Shown here: in pieces, positions 50,850 to 62,220 of the stretch
Layout: each line of letters begins with the position of its first letter
Position numbering within the stretch: position 1 is the first letter of the stretch
NCBI GenBank assembly: GCA_052390415.1
Contig: JBQTGY010000041.1
Span: 1 to 64,000 of the forward strand
Direction: 5' to 3'
Source: JANNWF01 sp052390415
GTDB taxonomy: Bacteria > Pseudomonadota > Gammaproteobacteria > Xanthomonadales > Xanthomonadaceae
Length of the DNA: 64,000 nt
Notes under the pieces: model-generated
Databases searched by the model: none
What the model saw: only the letters and a program-made list of their open reading frames with translations
What the model was told of the DNA's origin: nothing
Position numbers and translations under genes: made by a program

Positions 50850-51965
50850 CTAGCTTTCCCTCCGCGGCACCCCAACTAGCCAATACCCTGCCGACCGCCC
50901 GCCGCGTTGCGCAGGCTCCACCACGCCTAGCTCAACCAGTGCGCGCAGGTCGCGCAACGCAGTGTCGGACGATACACAGGTAAGCGCCGCCCACTTGCGA
51001 TTGGTCAAGGGCTTTTCGAACTCGTCCAGCACTTTGTTCAGCGCCTTGGTTTGACGTGCATTCAAGGGGGCGTGGGCGATGCGTTGCCAGAACAGCGACT
51101 TCGCAATCACGCGATCCAGTGTCTGCTCTGATCGCTGGGCGGCGCGGGCCAGGCATTGGAGGAACCATGCTAGCCATGGCGTGACATCGAGGCCGTCGCG
51201 CTGGGTTCGCTCCAGCATCGCGTAGTACTCCTTTTTTTCCGCCAGAATCTGGGCGGACAGGCTGTAATAGCGAAATGGCAAGGCATCGTGGCGCGACAGC
51301 ATCAGGTCGCCGATGGCGCGTGCGATGCGGCCATTGCCATCGTCGAAAGGATGCAGGGTGACGAACCACAGGTGCGCCAAGGCCGCTTTCAGCAACAAGG
51401 GCTCGAGCGTTTCCGATTCGCACCAAGCGAGGAAGCGGGTCATTGCTTTGGGCAAGTCGCTGGCCGGTGGTGCCTGGTAGTGAACACGTTGGCGGCCGAT
51501 GGGACCCGAGATCACTTGCATGGGGCCTTGTGCATCGTTGCGCCACTTCGCCACCCGAATCTTCGATAGGCCACTGAAGCCGGTAGGGAACAGTGCCGCC
51601 TGCCAGCCTTGCAGGCGTTTGGCGGTGAGCGGTGCGGTGGCATTTCGGGTGGCGTCGAGCGTCATTTCCACCACGCCATCGACGTGGCGATCCACTTTGG
51701 CAGTGCCGCCGATATCCAGTCCTAGTCGCCGCGCCAAGGACGAGCGCACGGTCTCAAGGTCAAGCTGCTCGCCTTCGATGGCGCTTGACTCCAGGATATC
51801 AGCGGTCAGTGCCGACATTGCCGCTTGATCGTGGTCTTTGCCGTGCAAGCTGGCGATGCGGCCATGCAGATAACCAATGCGGCTCGCGGCCTGCGCCAGC
51901 GGCATGGCAAGCGCGGCCGCGTCATAGCGGAATACGGGCCAGTGATGGTGTTCCCAGATCCACAT
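50850..51965 (-). CDS. Fic family protein with N-terminal inhibitory helix
   Basis: A 371-residue Fic protein. The catalytic motif is HPFDDGNGRIAR with His205, which transfers AMP from ATP to a hydroxyl on a target. An N-terminal DUF4172-type region begins MWIWEHHHWPVFRYDAAAL. The auto-inhibitory motif (S/T)xxxE(G/N) is SSAIEG at 60-65, so this is a class II Fic that should be self-restrained. The C-terminus (~300-371) is a winged helix (LTNRKWAALTCVSSDTALRD). ATG at 51965 is taken. It is a stand-alone gene with no antitoxin partner. Confidence 0.92.
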   Translation of the reverse strand: MWIWEHHHWPVFRYDAAALAMPLAQAASRIGYLHGRIASLHGKDHDQAAMSALTADILESSAIEGEQLDLETVRSSLARRLGLDIGGTAKVDRHVDGVVEMTLDATRNATAPLTAKRLQGWQAALFPTGFSGLSKIRVAKWRNDAQGPMQVISGPIGRQRVHYQAPPASDLPKAMTRFLAWCESETLEPLLLKAALAHLWFVTLHPFDDGNGRIARAIGDLMLSRHDALPFRYYSLSAQILAEKKEYYAMLERTQRDGLDVTPWLAWFLQCLARAAQRSEQTLDRVIAKSLFWQRIAHAPLNARQTKALNKVLDEFEKPLTNRKWAALTCVSSDTALRDLRALVELGVVEPAQRGGRSAGYWLVGVPRRES

Positions 51966-52112
51966 TGTGCAGGTGTGTGCGGTGATTGAGTGGCCTATTT
52001 GCCGCACAATATGCGGTGAATGGGCAGGGCAATCAAGGCTTGGTATTTGGACGCGGCGCGATTGAATCTGACTTTGCGCTCCGGCCGAACCCTCAACGCA
52101 ACCCACACCTCA

Positions 52113-52165
52113 GCCCCAGCGCTGGCGCTGGGGCGTTCGCAGGTGCGCGGACCGATGGTCCGCAA
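52113..52165. other. Two strong hairpins downstream of uvrB
   Basis: GCCCCAGCGC-TG-GCGCTGGGGC (52113-52134) and GCGGACC-GAT-GGTCCGC shortly after it lie between the uvrB stop and the Fic gene. Neither has a U-run on the minus strand, so they are not clear terminators; they may protect the uvrB transcript end. Confidence 0.4.
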
Positions 52166-52175
52166 GCACACCTGC

Positions 52176-54191
<2,016 letters not shown>

Positions 54192-54208
54192 CGGTCAGCG
54201 CAATCCCA

Positions 54209-54808
54209 TCAGGTAGGTGCGCCAAGTTTGAGATACACCGCGATGCCATCCAGAAACATCTGCACCGACAGCGCCACCAGCAACATGCCCATCAGCCGCT
54301 CAACCGCCATCAGCGCGCGCCGGCCGAGCAGACGATAGAGCCAGGTCGCGCTGAACAATATGATTGCCGTTGCCAACCACGCGACAGCCAACGCCAGGCT
54401 CCAGTCGGCCATGCGATCGGGTTCCTGGGTGCCCAACAACATCACTGCCGCCATGCCCGATGGACCGGCGACCATCGGGATCGCCAGCGGCACGATGAAC
54501 GGTTCGCCGTCGTCGGTATCGCCGAACATGCTCTCGGCCGACGGGAAAATCATTCGCAAGCCAATCAGAAACAGGATGATGCCGCCGGCAATCGAGACCG
54601 ATTCCTGGCGCAGATGCATGGCAGAAAGAATGTACTGACCCGCCCACAGAAAGACGAACAGCACGCCCAGTGCAATCAACAATTCACGTGCCAGCACGAT
54701 GCGGCGGCGATGCGGCGGCAAAGGCTTCAACAGGCTCAGGAACACCGGCACGTTGCCGAGCGGGTCCAGAATCATGAACAACAGAATCGCTGCGGATAGG
54801 GTGGTCAC
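54209..54808 (-). CDS. MarC family membrane protein
   Basis: A 199-residue polytopic protein of the MarC/UPF0056 family with six predicted helices. Blocks: LLFMILDPLGNVPVFLSLLK, SIAGGIILFLIGLRMIFPSA, FIVPLAIPMVAGPSGMAAVM and LERLMGMLLVALSVQMFLDG-like C-terminal helix. Transport function is unproven in the family. The GTG at 54808 overlaps the SDR stop (GTGA), so it is translationally coupled to that gene. Confidence 0.9.
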   Translation of the reverse strand: MTTLSAAILLFMILDPLGNVPVFLSLLKPLPPHRRRIVLARELLIALGVLFVFLWAGQYILSAMHLRQESVSIAGGIILFLIGLRMIFPSAESMFGDTDDGEPFIVPLAIPMVAGPSGMAAVMLLGTQEPDRMADWSLALAVAWLATAIILFSATWLYRLLGRRALMAVERLMGMLLVALSVQMFLDGIAVYLKLGAPT

Positions 54809-55554
54809 GCGCGCACCTCCACGACCTCGCCGTGATGCGGACGCGCCGCAGCGCTCAGCAACCAGACACAGGCTTGCGCATAAACCGCGGCGGGCGGCCA
54901 TTGCGACGCATCTTCCGACGACCAGGCGCGCGCGCGCAGGGCAGTGCGCATGGGGCCGGGTTGAAACCCATGGATGCGAACCGGACCCGATGAGAGTTCG
55001 TCGGCGAGCACCGCCAGCAGCCCGCGCAGTGCGTTCTGAGCCACGCCGTAAGCGCCCCAGTAGGCACGGGAAGTCGCGGCAGTGTCATTCAGAGAGAACA
55101 CGACCGCACTATCGGCGGCACTGCTCAACAGGGGCAGACAGGCCTGAGTCAACAATTGCGGTGCAGTGACGTTGACATGCAGCCCGCGCACCCACTCTTC
55201 GGGCGAAGTGCTTGCCATTGAGGTCAGACCCTTGAACGTGGCCGCCGTGTGCAGGATTCCATCCAGGCGGCCACATTCGCTGGCGATGGTGTCCGCCATC
55301 TGCGCGTAATCGCTGGGGGTGGCGCCTTCCATGTCCAGCGGGTAGATCGCTGGCGTCGAGGCTCCGCTCGCGACGACTGCGTCATACAACTTGTTGAGCT
55401 TGGGCACGCGTCGACCCAGCAACACGACGGTCGCTCCGGCTTTCGCGCAGGCGTGCGTCGCCGCTTCGCCCAATCCGCCGCAGGCACCAGTGATGAGGAT
55501 CACCCGACCGGCCAGTGCATCTGCCGGTGCGAGCATGTCACTCAGCGCGGTCAC
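54805..55554 (-). CDS. SDR family oxidoreductase (YciK-like) with altered active site
   Basis: A 249-residue Rossmann-fold protein. The NAD(P) site is LITGACGGLGEAATHACAKA; the later NAAG-like block is GILHTAATFKG. The catalytic YxxxK is YGVAQ: the Lys is replaced by Gln, while the Tyr remains. Without that Lys, ordinary short-chain dehydrogenase activity would be impaired, so it may bind cofactor without classical catalysis. It starts with GTG directly after the grxD stop; ATG at 55536 is an alternative. Confidence 0.87.
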   Translation of the reverse strand: MTALSDMLAPADALAGRVILITGACGGLGEAATHACAKAGATVVLLGRRVPKLNKLYDAVVASGASTPAIYPLDMEGATPSDYAQMADTIASECGRLDGILHTAATFKGLTSMASTSPEEWVRGLHVNVTAPQLLTQACLPLLSSAADSAVVFSLNDTAATSRAYWGAYGVAQNALRGLLAVLADELSSGPVRIHGFQPGPMRTALRARAWSSEDASQWPPAAVYAQACVWLLSAAARPHHGEVVEVRA

Positions 55555-55875
55555 TCAAGCTGCCTTCTGCGCCTCAGCGACAATGCGCTGCAATTCACCC
55601 GCAGCGTGCAACTCAACCACGATGTCACAGCCGCCGATCAGCTCGCCATTGACGAACAGCTGCGGAAACGTCGGCCAGTTGGAAAAACGTGGCAGGTTGG
55701 CGCGCACTTCCGGATCTTCCAACACATTGACGTGATTGAACTGGGCGCGACATTCCTTCAACGCCTGCGCGGCGCGGCTGGAAAAACCGCACATCGGAAA
55801 TTGCGGCGTGCCCTTCATGAAAAGCACGATCGGAGCACCCTCGACGAGGCTGCGAATACGGTCGGAAACGGTCAT
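55555..55875 (-). CDS. grxD: Monothiol glutaredoxin (Grx4 type)
   Basis: A 106-residue glutaredoxin with the CGFS active site in QFPMCGFSSRAAQALKE, preceded by VLFMKGTP, and with the glutathione-binding WPTFPQLFVNGELIGGCDIV. Such proteins carry and transfer [2Fe-2S] clusters, often with BolA. ATG at 55875 gives the family's usual length. It is first in a grxD-SDR-marC series and divergent from sodB across 159 bases. Confidence 0.95.
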   Translation of the reverse strand: MTVSDRIRSLVEGAPIVLFMKGTPQFPMCGFSSRAAQALKECRAQFNHVNVLEDPEVRANLPRFSNWPTFPQLFVNGELIGGCDIVVELHAAGELQRIVAEAQKAA

Positions 55876-56034
55876 GGAATTCTCCGCGCGGCGGGGTCGC
55901 CACGGTATAGAAATTACAAAGATGATGGTGTCACGACGCAGCAACGGCACGTGACTTGTTACCATTTTCCCACAGGCGCGCTGAATCCGGCGACCTCGCG
56001 TACATCACACCCCTCGCCAATCAAAGGACACACC

Positions 56035-56613
56035 ATGGCCATCGAACTTCCTGCGTTGCCCTACGCGCGCGACGCGCTGGCGCCACACATCTCCGCGGAG
56101 ACTATCGATTTTCATTACGGCAAACATCACCAGACGTACGTCACCAACCTCAACAACATGATTCCCGGCACCGAGTTTGCGGATGCCGATCTGGAAACCA
56201 TCGTGCGCGGCTCGCAAGGCGGCGTGTTCAACAACGCGGCACAAATCTGGAACCACACGTTCTACTGGAATGGCTTGTCGCCGACCGGCGGTGGCGCGCC
56301 AACGGGGAAAGTGGCTGAGGCCATCGACAAGTCGTTCGGATCATTCGCTGCGTTCAAGGAGCAGTTCACCAAGACCGCCATCGGCACCTTCGGATCGGGC
56401 TGGGCGTGGCTGGTGCAGCGTCCGGATGGCGCGCTCGCCATTGTGTCCACGTCCAACGCGGCGACGCCGTTGACTGGACCGGACACTGCGCTGCTGACCT
56501 GCGATGTGTGGGAGCACGCTTACTACGTGGATTACCGCAATGCGCGGGCGAAATATGTCGAGGCGTTCTGGAATCTGGTGAACTGGGACTTCGTGGCCGC
56601 CCGGTTGGTTTGA
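56035..56613 (+). CDS. sodB: Superoxide dismutase [Fe]
   Basis: A 192-residue cytosolic superoxide dismutase. Metal ligands sit in FHYGKHHQTYV, WNHTFYW and DVWEHAYYVDYRN. The AAQ before IWNHTFYW supplies the Gln typical of the iron form. AAAGGA precedes the ATG. It is divergent from grxD, an iron-sulphur carrier gene. Confidence 0.96.
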   Translation: MAIELPALPYARDALAPHISAETIDFHYGKHHQTYVTNLNNMIPGTEFADADLETIVRGSQGGVFNNAAQIWNHTFYWNGLSPTGGGAPTGKVAEAIDKSFGSFAAFKEQFTKTAIGTFGSGWAWLVQRPDGALAIVSTSNAATPLTGPDTALLTCDVWEHAYYVDYRNARAKYVEAFWNLVNWDFVAARLV

Positions 56614-56649
56614 CCGATCCGGTCGAGATCACGCGCAGATTCATGTTGG

Positions 56650-57774
56650 ATGCCGATGTTTGATGCAAGCAGCGCGCGTGAGTCCACGGCGGCTGCGGCG
56701 ACTGTGACCGAGGTGAGTTCGGGTCAGTCGCCGCCCTTGTTGCATCTCGAAGGCGTGTTTTGTTCAATCGCCGACCACGCGGTCGTGCGCGGCGTATCGC
56801 TGCAACTGGCGGCGGGAGAGCTGGGCTGCCTGTTGGGGCCCAGTGGCTGCGGCAAGACTACCTTGTTGCGCACCATCGCCGGCTTTCAGCCTCTCACTGC
56901 GGGAAACATCTTTCTGCGCGGTGAGCTGGCTTCGTCGACCGCCAACCAGATCCCGCCCGAGCGCAGGCGCTTGGGCTTCGTGTTTCAGGATCTGGCGTTG
57001 TTTCCGCATCTGCGGGTCGAGCAGAACATCGGTTTTGGCTTGCAGAGCTTGGATCGGGCACTGCGTGCCGAGCGGGTAAACACCATGCTGGCGATGTTCG
57101 GCTTGCAGGAGTTGGGCCAGCGTTATCCACACGAATTGTCTGGTGGCCAACAACAACGTGTCGCGTTGGCGCGATCTATGGCACCGCAGCCGGACTTGTT
57201 GCTGCTTGATGAGCCATTTTCCAGTCTTGATGCGCATTTGCGCAGCAGTTTGCGCGACGACCTGGTCGGCGTATTGCGCAAGTTGGGTATCGCCGCGCTG
57301 CTGGTCACCCACGATCAGGCCGAAGCGTTTTGTTTTGCTGATCGGCTTGGGGTCATGCGCGAAGGAGAATTGCAGCAATGGGACTCGGCCTTCGATGTTT
57401 ACCACCGGCCAGCGTCAGCGTTCGTCGCTCGATTTGTCGGTGAGGGCAAGTTGATTGGCGGTCGCGTGCGCAGCGACGGTCGGGTGGATACCGCACTGGG
57501 CGTTTTGCGCGGAACCTTGCCCACAGATTCAGTCGAAGGTAGCGCGGTCAGCGTGTTGGTGCGGCCGGACGACCTGTTGCCCGACGGTGACTCAGGCGTG
57601 CCGGTACGCGTGGTGAACGCGGCGTTTCGCGGCGCGGAGACACTTTTCACGTTGGCGCTGGCGGATGGCAGCGAAGTCTGTGCATTGTTCCCCAGTCACA
57701 TCCGCCATCACGTCGGCGAGCAGATTCGCGTGACGACCGATCTGGCGCATGTGGTGATCTTTCCTGAGGGATAA
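56650..57774 (+). CDS. ABC transporter ATP-binding protein (FbpC/PotA-like)
   Basis: A 374-residue ATPase. A ~25-residue Ala/Ser-rich leader precedes Walker A (GPSGCGKTT, from residue 63), the Q-loop VFQDLALFPHL, signature LSGGQQQRVALARSM, Walker B LLLLDEPFSSLD and switch His in LLVTHDQAEAF. A C-terminal TOBE domain (~290-370) shows the CUT/ferric-iron/polyamine importer type. No permease or binding protein is nearby, so its partners are elsewhere. Confidence 0.9.
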   Translation: MPMFDASSARESTAAAATVTEVSSGQSPPLLHLEGVFCSIADHAVVRGVSLQLAAGELGCLLGPSGCGKTTLLRTIAGFQPLTAGNIFLRGELASSTANQIPPERRRLGFVFQDLALFPHLRVEQNIGFGLQSLDRALRAERVNTMLAMFGLQELGQRYPHELSGGQQQRVALARSMAPQPDLLLLDEPFSSLDAHLRSSLRDDLVGVLRKLGIAALLVTHDQAEAFCFADRLGVMREGELQQWDSAFDVYHRPASAFVARFVGEGKLIGGRVRSDGRVDTALGVLRGTLPTDSVEGSAVSVLVRPDDLLPDGDSGVPVRVVNAAFRGAETLFTLALADGSEVCALFPSHIRHHVGEQIRVTTDLAHVVIFPEG

Positions 57775-57878
57775 GGTCCGTTCCCATTCATGCAAGCGCC
57801 AGCGTGCTACAGCATCACTCTCCTGGCTTCCTTGGCTGGGGCCAATGCGTTGATTGCAACTCAGCCGAAGAGGGCGCC

Positions 57879-60341
57879 GTGCTCAAGTTGATCCGACGAA
57901 CCGCATGGATGCTGTTGGCGCTGTTCGCCCTGCTGGCTGGCTTTGCAACCTACAGCGTGCGCGGCAGCCTCGCGCAGCTTGAAGGTAATCAGCCATTGTC
58001 CGGCCTCACCGCCGCCGCTACCATCGAACGTGATGCCGGCGGTGTTGCAACCATTTCGGCGACCAATGCAAGCGATGCGGCGCGCGCGCTCGGATTCGTG
58101 CATGCGCAGGAGCGCTATTTCGAAATGGACCTGCTGCGCCGCAGCGCGGCCGGCGAGTTGGCGGCATTGTTTGGGCCAGTAGCGATCGCACGAGATCGGC
58201 AACTGCGCGTGCATCGGATGCGCAGCCGCATGCATGCGGCGATCGAACGTCTGGACGCCGGTCACCTTGCCGTACTGAACGCTTACGTCTCAGGCGTCAA
58301 CCAGGGTTTGGATGGCCTGCGCAATCGGCCTTGGCCCTATCTGGTGTTGCGTCAGACTCCGCAGCCTTGGCTAGCCGAAGACTCTTTTTTGGCTGTCGCA
58401 GCGATGGCGTTCGACTTGCATGATTCCAGCAATCGGCGCGAATACATGTTCAGCCGGCTGGATCACTACTTGCCTGCCGAGCTGATGTCGATTCTCAGCG
58501 CTGATGGCAGCGAGTTTGATGCGCCGCTGATGGGCGAAGTCCGCCCCGCCGTGACCTTGCCAAGCGGACCGCTGATCGATGCGGTCGTCGACCCGGCCGC
58601 CAGGCCTGGCGACGCCGAACCGGTCGAAGTCGAAGGTGCGGTGGACGGCGTCGCTACCGGCAGCAACAACTTTGCCGTCGCTGGCAGCTTGACCAGCGAC
58701 GGCCGCGCCATCCTTGCGGATGACATGCATCTTGGCCTGCGCGCACCCAACATCTGGTTTCGCGCGCACCTGCACTATGCCGACCCGCATGGACCCAACG
58801 GACAAGTGGATGTCAGTGGCTTCAGTTTGCCTGGTGTGCCCGGCATCGTCGCCGGCAGCAACGGCAAAATCGCCTGGGGCTTCACCAATAGCTACGGCGA
58901 TTGGCTCGATTGGGTGGAAATTATCTGGATTGATCGCGAGGGCGGTCGCTATCGAACCATTGATGGCGAGGAACAGGTACGTGTCATCGAGGAGACGATC
59001 GAGGTTGCGGGTGCGAGCAACGAACTACTGAGCGTTCGTGAAACGCGCTGGGGTCCGATTTTCCATGACCCACCGGACAATGTTGTGCATGTTGGAGATG
59101 CATCCAAAAGCAGCCCTGATCGCCAAGAAGATTCAGAAGGCGAGGGTGGTGATCAGCCATCACTCGCGCTGATGTGGACCATGCATCGCCCGGGAGGCAT
59201 CGATCTTGGATTGTTCGATTTGGCCGCCGCCAACAGCCTCGACGAAGCCGTCACCATTGCCAACCGGCTCGGCATGCCCGCACAAAATCTGTTGATCGCA
59301 GATCACGATGGTCGCATTGGTTGGACCATTGCCGGACGCATTCCGCAACGCACCGGCAACTGCGATCCGCAGCGCCCTCTGAATCCGTTGGCAGGCTGCG
59401 ACTGGCTTGCCGAATGGCTGCCGCCCGCGCAGACGCCACAGGTGCTCGACCCTTCTGAAGGGCGTTTGTGGAGCGCCAATTCGCGGGTCGCCGATGGTGA
59501 GGCGCTGAAGCTCATCGGTGCAGGCAGCTACGATCTGGGCGCACGCCAGCGGCAGATTCGTGATGGCCTAAGTGCGAAGCAGCAGTTCTCTGAAACCGAC
59601 CTGTTGGCTATCCAGCTCGACACCCGTGCGCTGTTCCTGAAGCGTTGGTGGAAGTTGCTGCGTGAAGTCACGTCGGCGGCAAGCTCCGAAGAATTGCAGC
59701 GCCTGCACCAGACCACCACAACATGGGAGGGCCACGCCGGCGTCGATGCGGTGAGCTATCGAATGGCGCGCGCCTTTCGCGGCAAGGTGATCGAACGCAT
59801 CGCGACGGCGCTGTTTGCCAGGGCCAAGGCGACCGAAGGTGAGCGCTGGCAGGAGCCGGTCGCCAATCAACTGGAAGGGCTGGTCTGGCCGCTGATCCAG
59901 CAAAAGCCCGACGGTTGGCTCGCGCCTGAGGTCGGCGGTTGGGATGCGCTGCTCGCGGCTGCCGCAACCGATGTGGTGACCGAGCTGGAAGCTGTCGGTC
60001 CATTGCCGCAACGCACCTGGGGCGAACGCAACACCGCGCGCATCTGTCATCCCCTGGCAGGCGCCTTGCCAGCCGGCATCGCCGATAGCCTGTGCATGAC
60101 CCGTGAACCACTCCCCGGCGATTCACACATGCCGCGCGTGCAAGGCGTGAGCTTCGGCGCCAGCCAAAGAATGGTGGTCGCACCGGGCCATGAGGCCGAC
60201 GGCATCATCAATGCGCCGGCTGGGCAGAGTGGCCATCCACTCTCACCATTCTGGAGCGCCGGACACAACGACTGGTCTGAAGGCCGTGCAAGCGCGTTTC
60301 TGCCAGGAGCAACGGTTTACACATTGCAGCTTACGCCCTGA
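57879..60341 (+). CDS. Penicillin acylase family protein
   Basis: An 820-residue Ntn-hydrolase of the penicillin amidase/quorum-quenching acylase family. GTG at 57879 follows AGAGGG and gives a signal/anchor sequence (TAWMLLALFALLAGFATYSV). The precursor would self-cleave before nucleophile Ser262 (VATGSNNFAVAG). Other family blocks: FVHAQERYFEMDLLRRSAAG, ILADDMHLGLRAPNIWFRAH, PGIVAGSNGKIAWGFTNSYG and the late RTWGERN. Members hydrolyse amide bonds of beta-lactams, N-acyl homoserine lactones or other N-acyl compounds; the substrate is not predictable here. Confidence 0.92.
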   Translation: MLKLIRRTAWMLLALFALLAGFATYSVRGSLAQLEGNQPLSGLTAAATIERDAGGVATISATNASDAARALGFVHAQERYFEMDLLRRSAAGELAALFGPVAIARDRQLRVHRMRSRMHAAIERLDAGHLAVLNAYVSGVNQGLDGLRNRPWPYLVLRQTPQPWLAEDSFLAVAAMAFDLHDSSNRREYMFSRLDHYLPAELMSILSADGSEFDAPLMGEVRPAVTLPSGPLIDAVVDPAARPGDAEPVEVEGAVDGVATGSNNFAVAGSLTSDGRAILADDMHLGLRAPNIWFRAHLHYADPHGPNGQVDVSGFSLPGVPGIVAGSNGKIAWGFTNSYGDWLDWVEIIWIDREGGRYRTIDGEEQVRVIEETIEVAGASNELLSVRETRWGPIFHDPPDNVVHVGDASKSSPDRQEDSEGEGGDQPSLALMWTMHRPGGIDLGLFDLAAANSLDEAVTIANRLGMPAQNLLIADHDGRIGWTIAGRIPQRTGNCDPQRPLNPLAGCDWLAEWLPPAQTPQVLDPSEGRLWSANSRVADGEALKLIGAGSYDLGARQRQIRDGLSAKQQFSETDLLAIQLDTRALFLKRWWKLLREVTSAASSEELQRLHQTTTTWEGHAGVDAVSYRMARAFRGKVIERIATALFARAKATEGERWQEPVANQLEGLVWPLIQQKPDGWLAPEVGGWDALLAAAATDVVTELEAVGPLPQRTWGERNTARICHPLAGALPAGIADSLCMTREPLPGDSHMPRVQGVSFGASQRMVVAPGHEADGIINAPAGQSGHPLSPFWSAGHNDWSEGRASAFLPGATVYTLQLTP

Positions 60342-60377
60342 CCGAGCAGTTGCAGAGCCGCAAATCCAATGTCATGC

Positions 60378-60445
60378 GAGCCCTTGTAGAGTCGGGCTTG
60401 CTCGACTGCTCGTGCTTTGGTGAAGCCGACCGAGCGAAGCTAACG
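60378..60445. repeat. Dispersed palindromic repeat copy
   Basis: GAGCCCTTGTAGAGTCGGGC then TTGCTCGACTGCTCG followed by GAAGCCGACCGAGCGAAGC. This combines the TTGTAGAG-TCGG arm seen near 19.5, 30.5 and 42.0 kb with the GACCGAGCGAAGC core of the 35-bp tandem array. It lies between the convergent acylase and purK genes. Confidence 0.65.
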
Positions 60446-60470
60446 CGCACAGCGCGGCTGGTTTGAATCA

Positions 60471-61622
60471 TCAAAACCCGCCTCGAAGCGCATGGATGAC
60501 ACCGTCCACCTGTGCTCGCCGATCCAACGCGTTGCCGAGAGTTTCCAACATCACCGCCAGCGCGTCAGGCGAGTCGGCGACACAGGTCGTGTGCCCGACC
60601 TTGCGGCCTGCGCGCGGCGACTTGCCGTAGTCGTGCCAGTGCGCGCCGGCCAAGCGCAACACGGCCAGCGGATCGGGCAACTCGCCAACCCAGTTGAGCA
60701 TGCACGACACGCCGCGCTCGGTGGTCGGACCAAGGGGCAGGCCGAGCACCGCACGCAGATGGTTTTCAAACTGGCTGCAGTGGGCGCCTTCAATCGTCCA
60801 ATGTCCGGAATTGTGCACGCGCGGGGCCATTTCGTTGGCCAACAGTCCGTGTGGTGTTTCAAACAATTCGAGCGCAAATACGCCGACATAATCGAGTGAT
60901 TCGGCGACGCGGCCGGCGGCGGCTAGCGCTTCGCTGGCGAGGTCTGGCTCGACCGATGCCGGTGCCAGACTGGCGCTCAAGATGCCTTCGGAATGCCAGT
61001 TGCGCGTGATCGGCCAGGTGCGCACTTCGCCTTCCCGGCCGCGCACGGCGACCACTGACAGCTCGCGTTCGAAAGGCACGAAAGACTCCAGGATCAAGCC
61101 GACACGCTCGCATTGATCTCCCAGCGCTGTCCATGCTGCATCGGCATCGCGCGCGCTACGCAAGCGAAACTGGCCCTTGCCGTCGTAACCCAGGCGTCTG
61201 GTTTTCAGGATCGATGGCGCACCGACTTCACTCACCGCGCGATCAAGATCCGAACGCGATAGGACGGCCGAAAATCGAGGCGTGCCGATGCCCAGATCCT
61301 GAAACAGTGTCTTCTCGGCAAGTCGATCCTGCGCCACCGCCAACGCGCGCGGGCCCGGGAACACTGGGATGCGTTGCGCCAGCCATTCGGCACTTTCTGC
61401 GGGTACGTTCTCGAAATCGAAAGTCGCGACATCGACGCGGCTGGCGAACTCAGCCAGCGCTGATTCATCGCAATAATCGGCGTGCAGCAGCGGGACGTAC
61501 TGCGCGGCGCAAGCGTCGGCAACGGTGTCCATCACCAGGCAGCGCAACCCCAGCGGCGCACCGGCGAGGGCCAGCATCCGCGCCAACTGGCCGCCGCCGA
61601 GAATCCCGACGGTGGAAGTCAT
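60471..61622 (-). CDS. purK: N5-carboxyaminoimidazole ribonucleotide synthase
   Basis: A 383-residue ATP-grasp enzyme of purine synthesis, carboxylating AIR with bicarbonate and ATP. The N-terminal VGILGGGQLARMLALAGAPL, the ATP-grasp TRRLGYDGKGQFRLR and the late LLANEMAPRVHNSGHWTIEG are diagnostic. The start overlaps the purE stop by 4 bases, in the usual purE-purK order. Confidence 0.97.
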   Translation of the reverse strand: MTSTVGILGGGQLARMLALAGAPLGLRCLVMDTVADACAAQYVPLLHADYCDESALAEFASRVDVATFDFENVPAESAEWLAQRIPVFPGPRALAVAQDRLAEKTLFQDLGIGTPRFSAVLSRSDLDRAVSEVGAPSILKTRRLGYDGKGQFRLRSARDADAAWTALGDQCERVGLILESFVPFERELSVVAVRGREGEVRTWPITRNWHSEGILSASLAPASVEPDLASEALAAAGRVAESLDYVGVFALELFETPHGLLANEMAPRVHNSGHWTIEGAHCSQFENHLRAVLGLPLGPTTERGVSCMLNWVGELPDPLAVLRLAGAHWHDYGKSPRAGRKVGHTTCVADSPDALAVMLETLGNALDRRAQVDGVIHALRGGF

Positions 61623-62128
61623 GGCTGACGGGGATCCGGTGCAGCCAACACCGCATCGGTTTGCTGTTGTCGAAACGCCGCCAGGGCCTGGCGTACATCG
61701 GCATGATCGTGGGCCAACATGCCCGCCGCGAACAAAGCTGCATTGGCAGCGCCGGCCGCCCCGATGGCGAAGGTTGCCACGGGCACTCCGGCCGGCATCT
61801 GTACGATCGACAACAGGGAGTCGAGGCCATTCAAAGCCTTGGACTGCACGGGTACGCCGAGAATGGGGACCGACGTTTTCGCTGCCAGCATGCCCGGCAA
61901 GTGTGCGGCACCACCTGCGCCGGCGATGATGGCACGCAAGCCTCGGATAGCCGCTTGCGAGGCATAGTCAAACAACAGGTCCGGGGTGCGATGTGCACTG
62001 ACGACGCGAACCTCATGCGGAACACCGAGCGCGACCAGCTTGTCGACGGCGTGTTGCAAGGTGTCCCAATCGCTGCGCGATCCCATAACCACGCCCACCA
62101 AGGGCGACACGGCGAGCGGTTCGATCAT
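61619..62128 (-). CDS. purE: N5-carboxyaminoimidazole ribonucleotide mutase
   Basis: A 169-residue class I PurE that converts N5-CAIR to CAIR. The signature VGVVMGSRSDWDTLQHAVD and the catalytic-loop VVSAHRTPDLLFDYA with its His are present, as is GAGGAAHLPGMLAAKTSVPI. It is divergent from the Trm112-like gene across 92 bases. Confidence 0.97.
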   Translation of the reverse strand: MIEPLAVSPLVGVVMGSRSDWDTLQHAVDKLVALGVPHEVRVVSAHRTPDLLFDYASQAAIRGLRAIIAGAGGAAHLPGMLAAKTSVPILGVPVQSKALNGLDSLLSIVQMPAGVPVATFAIGAAGAANAALFAAGMLAHDHADVRQALAAFRQQQTDAVLAAPDPRQP

Positions 62129-62220
62129 GGATGCCTCGCAAAAGCGTATTGTAGACGTAAGCCCACGCTGACAGAATCGGGTATTCCGCGTCGCACAGGA
62201 CGCGTCAGCAAGAATGCGAG

